A stretch of DNA of 35,800 nucleotides from Clostridia bacterium (lineage in GTDB: Bacteria; Bacillota; Clostridia; Oscillospirales; Acutalibacteraceae): assembly GCA_017472225.1 (NCBI GenBank), contig JAFUQS010000077.1, positions 1 through 35,800 of the forward strand, read 5' to 3'. Positions within the stretch are counted from its first letter, which is position 1, and each line of letters starts with the position of its first letter. Of the stretch, positions 29,581 to 35,800 are shown piece after piece. Under the pieces are notes generated by a model, which was not told the origin of the DNA, ran no database searches, and saw nothing but the letters and a program-made list of their open reading frames with translations. Made by a program: the position numbers and the translations under genes.

Positions 29581-29657
29581 GTCTTTTTTTAAAAAAAATA
29601 TATTTATTTTGAAGTTTACTCAGATTTCATAAAAGGATAAAAAATTCCTGAAGAAAG

Positions 29658-29686
29658 TTGACAATTTATTATAATCAATTTATAAT
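29658..29686 (+). promoter_or_regulatory. Consensus promoter of the LRR protein gene
   Basis: TTGACA (29658-29663) and TATAAT (29681-29686) with exactly 17 bp between them, a perfect sigma-A consensus, which suggests strong expression of the small exported protein. Confidence 0.85.
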
Positions 29687-29719
29687 ATTATAAAGTACAC
29701 ACATGGAGGTTATGTCGGT

Positions 29720-30325
29720 ATGAACAAAACATTAAAGAAATCACTTTCGATTATATTAGCAACGCTTCTTTGCTTTTCTTGTTTTGCCGTAACAGGCTTT
29801 GCAGCAACACAGGGTGCTTTAACCTTTGAGGTAACAGACGGCTCTGCTGTGCTCACTGCTTGTGATGTTAATGCTTCGGGTGCAATTGTTGTTCCGTCTG
29901 TTGTTGAAATCAAGGGCAAATCCTATAATGTCAAAGCTATCGGGGATTCAGCCTTTGCCGGCTGCACAAAAATTACATCTGTTTCAATTGCAGAGGGTAT
30001 CACTTCAATCGGTTCAAAAGCTTTTGCAAATTGCACGGCACTTACTGATGTTTATGTCCCGCAGACACTTTCAATCTGTCAGTACACCGCCTTCAGCGGC
30101 TGCGGCACTGTAACAGTTCACTGCTATTCGTCAAATTATCAGTTCTTCACTGTTTACGGACTTAGTGAAAATGTTAAAATCGATATTCTTGACAGCGAAG
30201 AGGAGTCCGGCTCCGCAGGAACAAGCTCAGGACTTACAAACACTATTGTTGAGCTTATAAAGAGAATTCTTGTGGCAATTCTCAGCCTGTTTATGGGTAA
30301 GAGTACACAGACAGCAACTGCCTGA
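29720..30325 (+). CDS. Small exported BspA-type leucine-rich-repeat protein
   Basis: A 201-residue protein with a signal peptide (MNKTLKKSLSIILATLLCFS, cleavage near GFAA at about 29), then two to three LRR_5/BspA-like repeats (VKAIGDSAFAGCTKITSVSI, then ITSIGSKAFANCTALTDVYV, then a degenerate CQYTAFSGC), a Ser/Gly/Glu linker (EEESGSAGTSSG) and a hydrophobic C-terminal helix (TIVELIKRILVAILSLFMGK). Such repeats often mediate surface binding in gut bacteria, but most are far longer. The C-terminal helix parallels the tails of the giant protein and the hydrolase. GGAGG lies 11 bases before the ATG. It is monocistronic, with a consensus promoter and own terminator. Confidence 0.85.
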   Translation: MNKTLKKSLSIILATLLCFSCFAVTGFAATQGALTFEVTDGSAVLTACDVNASGAIVVPSVVEIKGKSYNVKAIGDSAFAGCTKITSVSIAEGITSIGSKAFANCTALTDVYVPQTLSICQYTAFSGCGTVTVHCYSSNYQFFTVYGLSENVKIDILDSEEESGSAGTSSGLTNTIVELIKRILVAILSLFMGKSTQTATA

Positions 30326-30345
30326 TAATGCAAATATTTTAATTG

Positions 30346-30377
30346 TCACTCGGATTTATTATCTGAGTGATTTTTTT
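30346..30377 (+). terminator. Terminator of the LRR gene
   Basis: TCACTCGGAT (30346-30355) pairs with ATCTGAGTGA (30361-30370) with one wobble, followed by seven T. Confidence 0.85.
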
Positions 30378-30402
30378 GGGACTCTGATTTTATAAAAAAG
30401 TG

Positions 30403-30431
30403 TTGATTTTTTGGTTTTTATAATGTATAAT
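30403..30431 (+). promoter_or_regulatory. Promoter of recA-recX-rimO
   Basis: TTGATT (30403-30408), 17-bp spacer, TATAAT (30426-30431). An overlapping second TATAAT lies at 30419-30424. Confidence 0.65.
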
Positions 30432-30439
30432 GCAACTAA

Positions 30440-30453
30440 CGAACATTTGTACG
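30440..30453 (+). promoter_or_regulatory. LexA (SOS) box upstream of recA
   Basis: CGAACATTTGTACG fits the Gram-positive LexA operator CGAAC-N4-GTTCG with one deviation. It sits just downstream of the -10 element, where bound LexA would block transcription of recA and the genes behind it. Confidence 0.75.
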
Positions 30454-30472
30454 ATAAATGGAGGAATAAATT

Positions 30473-31582
30473 ATGGCAGACAAAAACAGTGCTTTGAAAG
30501 AAGCTCTCGTTCAGATTGAAAAGCAATACGGAAAGGGAGCAATCATGCGTCTCGGTCAAAGCACCGAGCTTAATGTTGAAGCTATTTCAACCGGCTCAAT
30601 CGGTCTTGATGTTGCAACGGGAATCGGCGGTCTTCCCAAGGGAAGAATTGTTGAAATTTACGGTCCTGAATCATCAGGTAAAACAACCCTTGCCCTTCAT
30701 TGTATTGCTCAGGCTCAGAAGGCCGGCGGCGAAGCCGCTTTTATTGATGCCGAACACGCACTTGACCCTGTTTATGCAAAGGGACTCGGCGTTGATGTTG
30801 ACTCCCTTCTTGTTTCGCAGCCCGATAACGGTGAGGATGCTCTTTCAATCACAGAGGCTCTTGCCCGTTCGGGAGCTCTTGATATTATTGTTGTTGACTC
30901 TGTTGCAGCCTTGGTACCGAGAGCTGAAATTGAGGGTGAAATGGGTGACAGCCATGTGGGTCTTCATGCAAGACTTATGTCACAGGCTTTAAGAAAGCTT
31001 ACAAGTGTTGTTGCAAAGTCTAACACTCTTGTTATTTTCATCAATCAGCTTCGTGAAAAGGTCGGCGTTATTTACGGCAACCCCGAGGTTACAACCGGTG
31101 GCCGTGCGCTCAAGTTCTATTCATCAATCAGAATTGATGTCAGAAAGATTGAACAGCTTAAGGCTCCCGGCAATGAATTTGTGGGCGCAAGAACAAGGGC
31201 AAAAATTGTTAAAAACAAGGTATCTCCTCCGTTTAAAGAGGCAGAATTTGATATTATGTACGGAACAGGTATCTCCAAGGTTGGTGAGCTTGTTGACCTC
31301 GGTGTTAAGTTTGATATCATCAATAAGAGTGGCGCATGGTTCTCTTACGGTGAAACACGACTCGGTCAGGGCAGAGACAATGTCAAGCTTCTGTTCCAGA
31401 GAGAGCCTTCACTTGCCAATGAAATTGAAGAAAAAATCCGTCAGCATATGCTTGGCATGAAAAAAGGTACCTCGGAAGAGAAAAAGGATGAAAAGCCTGT
31501 TGTCTCAGCTCCCTCAGCACCGAAAAGAAGTGCAGGCTCTGTCAGAGCGAGAATAGACATTGCTGTTGATGATGACGAATAA
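30473..31582 (+). CDS. recA: Recombinase A
   Basis: The 369-residue RecA mediates strand exchange in homologous recombination and stimulates LexA self-cleavage. Walker A is GPESSGKTT (64-72), with [10 protein letters not shown], Walker B-type [15 protein letters not shown] and the L2-flanking sequence [17 protein letters not shown]. The C-terminal tail is acidic (AVDDDE at the end), as usual. ATG with GGAGG at good spacing. The stop overlaps recX by one base (TAATG), so recX is translationally coupled. Confidence 0.99.
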   Translation: MADKNSALKEALVQIEKQYGKGAIMRLGQSTELNVEAISTGSIGLDVATGIGGLPKGRIVEIYGPESSGKTTLALHCIAQAQKAGGEAAFIDAEHALDPVYAKGLGVDVDSLLVSQPDNGEDALSITEALARSGALDIIVVDSVAALVPRAEIEGEMGDSHVGLHARLMSQALRKLTSVVAKSNTLVIFINQLREKVGVIYGNPEVTTGGRALKFYSSIRIDVRKIEQLKAPGNEFVGARTRAKIVKNKVSPPFKEAEFDIMYGTGISKVGELVDLGVKFDIINKSGAWFSYGETRLGQGRDNVKLLFQREPSLANEIEEKIRQHMLGMKKGTSEEKKDEKPVVSAPSAPKRSAGSVRARIDIAVDDDE

Positions 31583-32199
31583 TGATTTTAACATATAAAA
31601 AGGGAAAAGGGGACAAAATCCATATTTCACTTGACGGTGAATATTTTATGACCGTTGATGAAATGTATTTTGAATCTCTTTATCTCAGAAACGGTCAGGA
31701 AATAGACAGGGAAGGCTTCCTTGAGCTGAAAAGCCTTATTGAAGTGCGAAGAGCTTATAACTATGCCGTTTCACTTCTTTCAAGAAGGGACCACAGCTAT
31801 AAGGAGCTTCTCACAAAGCTTAAAAATAAGGGCTACGGTGAAGGTGCTGAGGAAGCTCTCGAAAAGCTGTGTCAAAGTGGTTATATTGATGATGAACGCT
31901 TTGCAAATTTATATGCGAGAGAGCTTATAAATTTAAAAGGCTTCGGCATAAAAAGAGTAGAACAGGAATTATACAGAAAAGGTGTCGACAGAGACATTAT
32001 CAGAGAGGTTCTTGACTCTGCCGATTTCCCTGAAGAACGACTGACTGAAATTATAAGACGCAAGTATATACGAAATCTTAATGATGAAAAGGGTGTCAGA
32101 AGAACGATAAATTCACTTATTCGTTTAGGCTATTCCTATGGTGAAATCCGTTCGGCCCTTGAAGAAGTAAACAACGAATTAGAGGTATTTGATGAGTAA
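31582..32199 (+). CDS. recX: Regulatory protein RecX
   Basis: The 205-residue protein modulates RecA filament activity. It has the RecX three-helix repeats: RRAYNYAVSLLSRRDHSYKE, LCQSGYIDDERFANLYAREL and GIKRVEQELYRKGVD, with a C-terminal third repeat around RRTINSLIRLGYSYGEIRSA. The N-terminal ~55 residues form the small beta-rich extension seen in Gram-positive RecX. Start overlaps the recA stop; the gene end overlaps rimO by 8 bases (ATGAGTAA). Confidence 0.93.
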   Translation: MILTYKKGKGDKIHISLDGEYFMTVDEMYFESLYLRNGQEIDREGFLELKSLIEVRRAYNYAVSLLSRRDHSYKELLTKLKNKGYGEGAEEALEKLCQSGYIDDERFANLYARELINLKGFGIKRVEQELYRKGVDRDIIREVLDSADFPEERLTEIIRRKYIRNLNDEKGVRRTINSLIRLGYSYGEIRSALEEVNNELEVFDE

Positions 32200-33529
32200 G
32201 GTTGCTATGATAGGCTTAGGCTGTCCGAAAAATCAGGTTGACGGTGAAATGCTTTTGTCCGCTTTGGTGAATGAAGGCTTTGAAATCACTGCAGAGCTTG
32301 AAAGTGCAGATGTTGTTATTGTCAACACCTGCGGTTTTATTGACGATGCCAAAAAAGAGGCAATTGATAATATTTTATATGTTGCCGATTTGAAAAATGA
32401 AGGCATAATAAAGGGTCTTGTTGTCACAGGCTGCCTTGCAGAGCGTTATCAGAGCGAAATTTCCACGGAAATTCCCGAGGTCGATGCAGTTGTGGGCATC
32501 GGTGCCAACGGCGATATTGCAAAAATCTGCAAGGATGTTCTGAAGGGTAACAAGGTTAATACCTTCCCGTCAAAATATTGCCTTTCACTTGAAGGTGACA
32601 GAATTCTGACAACGCCTTCTCACTATGCTTATCTGAAAATCGCTGAAGGATGTTCAAACTGCTGCACCTACTGTGCCATTCCTTCAATCAGAGGCAAGTT
32701 CAGAAGCCGTGAAATGGAAAATATCATTTCCGAAGCGGAAAAGCTTGCGAAAGAGGGGATCAAAGAGCTTATTGTTGTGGCGCAGGACACCACACGCTAC
32801 GGCATTGATTTATACGGTGAATATAAGCTTGCTTCACTTCTTAAAGAGCTTTGCAGAATTGACGGCATTGAATGGATAAGAATTCTTTATTGCTATCCCG
32901 AATGTATCACCGATGAGCTTATTGAGGTTATGGCAAGTGAAGAAAAAATCTGCAATTATATTGACCTGCCCTTGCAGCACGCAGACGGTGATGTTCTGAA
33001 GCGTATGAACAGAACAGGTGACGAAAAAAGTCTTACTGAGCTTATAAATAAGATAAGAGCAAAAATTCCCGATATTGTAATCCGCACTACCTTTATTACA
33101 GGCTTTCCCGGTGAAACCGAGGATAATTTTGAAACGCTTTCACGCTTTGTCAATAATGTAAAATTTGACCGTCTCGGCTGCTTTGCTTATTCTCCGGAGG
33201 AGGGTACCTTTGCGGCAAAAATGGAAAATCAGATTGACGATGAAGTGAAGGCTCACCGCAGCGAAATAATTATGCAGCAGCAGTATGAAATCTTTGCCGG
33301 AAAACAGGAAAGCAAGGTCGGAAAAGTTATGACGGCAATTGTTGACGGCTTCGATGAAGAAAATATGCTTTATATGGGAAGAACCTATATGGATGCTCCC
33401 GAGATTGATTCAAGCGTGATAATTTCAACGGAAGATGAGCTTTATGAAGGTCAGCTTGTGCAGCTTAAAATCATCGGTGTTGATGACTGCGACCTGGTCG
33501 GTGAGGTCATCGGTCAGGATATTATATAA
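32192..33529 (+). CDS. rimO: Ribosomal protein S12 methylthiotransferase RimO
   Basis: The 445-residue radical-SAM enzyme adds a methylthio group to the conserved Asp of ribosomal protein S12. The N-terminal UPF0004 cluster ligands are Cys11 (GCPKN), Cys47 (NTCGF) and Cys81 (GCLAE). The radical-SAM triad is Cys154/158/161 in EGCSNCCTYCAIPSIRG. A C-terminal TRAM domain covers about the last 65 residues. The sequence IGLGCPKNQVD favours RimO over MiaB. ATG at 32192 follows AGAGG; it overlaps recX by 8 bases, placing rimO in the LexA-controlled transcript. Confidence 0.95.
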   Translation: MSKVAMIGLGCPKNQVDGEMLLSALVNEGFEITAELESADVVIVNTCGFIDDAKKEAIDNILYVADLKNEGIIKGLVVTGCLAERYQSEISTEIPEVDAVVGIGANGDIAKICKDVLKGNKVNTFPSKYCLSLEGDRILTTPSHYAYLKIAEGCSNCCTYCAIPSIRGKFRSREMENIISEAEKLAKEGIKELIVVAQDTTRYGIDLYGEYKLASLLKELCRIDGIEWIRILYCYPECITDELIEVMASEEKICNYIDLPLQHADGDVLKRMNRTGDEKSLTELINKIRAKIPDIVIRTTFITGFPGETEDNFETLSRFVNNVKFDRLGCFAYSPEEGTFAAKMENQIDDEVKAHRSEIIMQQQYEIFAGKQESKVGKVMTAIVDGFDEENMLYMGRTYMDAPEIDSSVIISTEDELYEGQLVQLKIIGVDDCDLVGEVIGQDII

Positions 33530-33542
33530 ATCTGAAAAACGA

Positions 33543-33571
33543 TTGACAAAATCCAAACCGGTGTGTATAAT
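33543..33571 (+). promoter_or_regulatory. Promoter of the cysE-cysS operon
   Basis: TTGACA (33543-33548), 17-bp spacer, TATAAT (33566-33571), a perfect consensus in front of the T-box leader. Confidence 0.85.
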
Positions 33572-33579
33572 ATATTAAG

Positions 33580-33832
33580 TGAATATTCAAATGCGTTAAA
33601 AGGGAGAAGTAATCACATCCCCTTCATCTTAAGAGAGGAACTGCAAGGTGAAAGTGTTCCGTTGAAGAAGTGATGAAATGCACCCGTCAGCACCTGAGGG
33701 GAATTCAGTATCCGAGGGCGTAAACCGGCGTTAACGGTTAAGCTATTTTAATGTAGCTGAGTGATAAGTCAGAGTGGAACCGCGTGTTTTGACGCCTCTG
33801 TACCGTTTTTTCGGTGCAGGGGTTTATTTTTT
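33580..33832 (+). promoter_or_regulatory. T-box leader, predicted cysteine-specific (UGC specifier)
   Basis: The 14-base T-box AGAGTGGAACCGCG is at 33771-33784, ahead of a terminator stem CCTCTGTACCG/CGGTGCAGGGG (33795-33805 / 33812-33822) with T-run. Upstream Stem I features include AGAGAGGAACTGC and GGTGAAAG (around 33634-33655). The likely specifier is TGC at 33679-33681 (in GAAATGCACC), a Cys codon. Uncharged tRNA-Cys would stabilise the antiterminator and turn on cysE-cysS. T-box identity is certain; the specifier is inferred from position and gene context. Confidence 0.9.
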
Positions 33833-33851
33833 TGCTTTAAGGTGATAATAT

Positions 33852-34490
33852 ATGTTTGAACGAATGAAGGAAGATTTGCAGTGCGTAAAGGACAGAGACC
33901 CTGCTGCACGTTCAAATCTTGAAATAATGCTTCTCTATCCCGGCTACAGGGCTGTGAGAATGTATAGAAAAGCACATTATTTTCATAAGCACAAGATGTA
34001 TTTTCTTGCCCGTGCAATTTCCCAAAGGGCAGTTAAGAAAACAAATATTGAAATTCATCCCGGTGCTGAAATAGGCAGAAGATTTTTCATCGACCACGGC
34101 ACGGGAGTTGTAATCGGCGAAACTGCCGTAATCGGTGATGACTGCACGATATATCAGGGTGTTACCTTGGGCGGTACCGGTAAAGATCACGGAAAGAGAC
34201 ATCCTACTTTGGGCAATAATGTTCTTATAGGAGCCGGTGCAAAGGTTCTCGGCCCGTTTAAAATCGGCGATAATTCAAATGTTGCTGCAGGCTCGGTGGT
34301 GCTTTCTGCAATACCCGAAAATTGTACGGCTGTCGGCTCACCTGCAAGAGTTGTCAAGCAAAACGGAAGAAGGGTTGACAGGCTTGACCATATTCATACC
34401 CCTGACCCTGTTTCTCAGGAAATCTGTGCATTAAAATCAAAAATAGAAAAGCTTGAAAAGCATATAAAACAATTGGAGGAAGAAAAATGA
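33852..34490 (+). CDS. cysE: Serine O-acetyltransferase
   Basis: The 212-residue hexapeptide-repeat (left-handed beta-helix) enzyme makes O-acetylserine from serine and acetyl-CoA, the first step of cysteine synthesis. Visible: the N-terminal helical part through YRKAHYFHKHKMYFLARAIS, the signature HPGAEIGRRFFIDHGTGVVIG with Asp81-His82, GVTLGGTGKDHGKRHPTLG with His117, and VAAGSVVL. A C-terminal helix of charged residues (about 195-212) is coiled-coil-like. It is the short EpsC/CysE type typical of Gram-positives. A weak start site (AAGGTGATAATAT). Its stop overlaps the cysS ATG (ATGA). Controlled by the Cys T-box. Confidence 0.96.
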   Translation: MFERMKEDLQCVKDRDPAARSNLEIMLLYPGYRAVRMYRKAHYFHKHKMYFLARAISQRAVKKTNIEIHPGAEIGRRFFIDHGTGVVIGETAVIGDDCTIYQGVTLGGTGKDHGKRHPTLGNNVLIGAGAKVLGPFKIGDNSNVAAGSVVLSAIPENCTAVGSPARVVKQNGRRVDRLDHIHTPDPVSQEICALKSKIEKLEKHIKQLEEEK

Positions 34491-35800
34491 AAATTTTCAA
34501 CACACTCACAAGAGAAAAAGAAGAGCTTATCCCCATCAAAGAAGGCGAATACAAAATCTATGCCTGCGGACCTACGGTTTATAACTTTATCCACATAGGC
34601 AATGCAAGACCGCTTTGCGTGTTTGATGTAATGCGCCGTTATCTCGAATATAGAGGTAATAAGGTTAATTTTGTTCAGAATTTCACCGATATCGATGATA
34701 AAATTATCCGCAGAGCAAATGAAGAAGGTGTAACCTTCAAGGATATTTCAGAAAAGTATATTGAAGAATTCTGGACCGATGCCAAGGGTATGAATATCCG
34801 TGAAGCCACAACACATCCGAAGGCAACAGAAAATATCGATGAAATCATCAACATCGTATCGACCCTCATTGAAAAGGGTTACGCTTATGAAGTTAACGGT
34901 GATGTTTATTTCAGCACAAAGAAGTTTGATGAATACGGTAAGCTTTCTCATCAGCCTCTTGAAGACCTTGAGGCAGGTGCAAGAATCAATGTGGGTGATG
35001 TTAAAAAAGAACCTATGGACTTCGCTCTCTGGAAGAGTGCAAAGCCGGGCGAGCCTTATTGGGAATCACCCTGGGGTCACGGCAGACCGGGCTGGCATAT
35101 CGAGTGCTCAGCTATGGTCAGACGTTATCTCGGTGAAACAATAGACATTCATTGCGGCGGTCAGGACCTTATTTTCCCGCACCATGAAAATGAAATTGCA
35201 CAGAGTGAATGCTGCAATGGTGTACCTTTTGCAAAATATTGGATGCATAACGGCTTTATCACAGTTGATAAGGTTAAGATGTCAAAGTCACTCGGCAATT
35301 TCTTTACAGTCCGTGATGTAGCTGAGCAGTACGGCTATGAGCCTATCCGTTATCTGATGATTTCCTGTCAGTACAGAAGCCCCATTAACTACAGCTTTGA
35401 TGCAATTGCGCAATGCAAGGCTTCACTTGAAAGGCTTTATACCTGCCGTGACAACCTTGATTTTGCTCTCAAAAATGCAAAGGAAGAAGCAGGTGAGAAG
35501 GACTCAGAAATCATCGCTCTTATTGACGGCAAGAAGGAAAAATTCATTGACGCTATGGAAGACGACCTTAACACAGGCGAGGCTCTCGGTGCTGTGTTTG
35601 AGCTTGTCCGTGACATCAATACAAATGTTAATGACGGCATTCAGTCAAAGGCTCTTGTTGAATATGCAATTGCCGTATTCGATGAGCTTATGAATGTTCT
35701 CGGTCTTCTTTATAATCGTAAATCAGGCTCAAGCCTTGACGATGAAATTGAAGCACTTATTGCACAGAGAAATGAAGCAAGAAAAAACAAGAATTGGGCA
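34487..35800 (+). CDS. cysS: Cysteinyl-tRNA synthetase, 3' end outside the window
   Basis: The visible 438 codons are about 93-95% of a normal ~465-residue CysRS. Class I signature FIHIGNAR (HIGN, 36-39), zinc ligand Cys27 (YACGPTVYN), further ligands in GWHIECSAM and PHHENEIAQSE, and KMSKS (264-268) are all present. The frame remains open to base 35800, so the end is cut by the window. The ATG overlaps the cysE stop by 4 bases and follows TTGGAGGAAG. The cysE-cysS pair under one T-box couples cysteine synthesis to its charging. Confidence 0.98.
   Translation, partial: MKIFNTLTREKEELIPIKEGEYKIYACGPTVYNFIHIGNARPLCVFDVMRRYLEYRGNKVNFVQNFTDIDDKIIRRANEEGVTFKDISEKYIEEFWTDAKGMNIREATTHPKATENIDEIINIVSTLIEKGYAYEVNGDVYFSTKKFDEYGKLSHQPLEDLEAGARINVGDVKKEPMDFALWKSAKPGEPYWESPWGHGRPGWHIECSAMVRRYLGETIDIHCGGQDLIFPHHENEIAQSECCNGVPFAKYWMHNGFITVDKVKMSKSLGNFFTVRDVAEQYGYEPIRYLMISCQYRSPINYSFDAIAQCKASLERLYTCRDNLDFALKNAKEEAGEKDSEIIALIDGKKEKFIDAMEDDLNTGEALGAVFELVRDINTNVNDGIQSKALVEYAIAVFDELMNVLGLLYNRKSGSSLDDEIEALIAQRNEARKNKNWA

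Overview
The window looks like a chromosomal segment of a low-to-mid GC Gram-positive anaerobe of the Clostridia, probably an Oscillospirales/Ruminococcaceae-type gut bacterium. This is inferred from strong AGGAGG-type ribosome binding sites, a tRNA-Cys-type T-box leader, a CGAAC-type LexA box in front of recA, a teichoic-acid type CDP-glycerol transferase, oxygen-sensitive acyl-CoA dehydratase-type proteins, and many exported proteins with a Clostridia-like signal peptide. No rRNA, tRNA or CRISPR array was seen.

Region 1 (1-3900) is a mosaic accessory island. It holds the 3' end of a large serine recombinase, a membrane-anchored protein, a LURP-one-related (LOR) protein, an AT-rich orphan and a membrane-bound XRE regulator with a zinc ribbon. 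The island contains three copies of an unusual nested palindromic repeat (382-552, 2019-2119 and, inverted, 3701-3801), a ~90 bp direct repeat (566-657 and 1930-2017) and a duplicated ~45 bp promoter cassette (2126-2170 and 2826-2870).

Region 2 (3900-6480) is a two-gene amino-sugar operon: nagA and a ROK kinase with a ~145-residue N-terminal extension. Region 3 (6500-11835) is a tight six-gene operon that I consider the most interesting system here. It encodes a CooC/AcsF-type P-loop ATPase with a CxC metal site, two different 2-hydroxyacyl-CoA-dehydratase-type (HgdB-like) subunits, their [4Fe-4S] ATPase activator, a 51-residue membrane protein, and a protein resembling the central domain of acetyl-CoA synthase with a terminal C-x2-C-x5-C motif. 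No CoA-substrate genes accompany it. This combination suggests an ATP-driven low-potential metalloenzyme of unknown substrate.

Region 4 (11836-21190) is an 8.9-kb gene for a 2963-residue exported protein with about five ~400-residue repeats. It is transcribed from its own promoter through a ~210-nt structured leader. Region 5 (21200-25770, minus strand) is rsmE, an rsmF-like rRNA methyltransferase and a GH2 beta-mannosidase. Region 6 (25800-30380) has an exported LCAT/PGAP1-like alpha/beta hydrolase whose nucleophile position is Cys, a thioredoxin behind two RNA hairpins, a CDP-glycerol glycerophosphotransferase (minus), zinc-ribbon L28 (rpmB, minus) and a small exported leucine-rich-repeat protein. 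The giant protein, the hydrolase and the LRR protein share a short amphipathic/hydrophobic C-terminal tail, a possible uncharacterised surface-retention signal.

Region 7 (30400-35800) is housekeeping: LexA-controlled recA-recX-rimO, then a Cys T-box controlling cysE-cysS; cysS runs off the window end. Most intergenic promoters fit the sigma-A consensus with exactly 17-bp spacers, so transcription units could be delimited with fair confidence.
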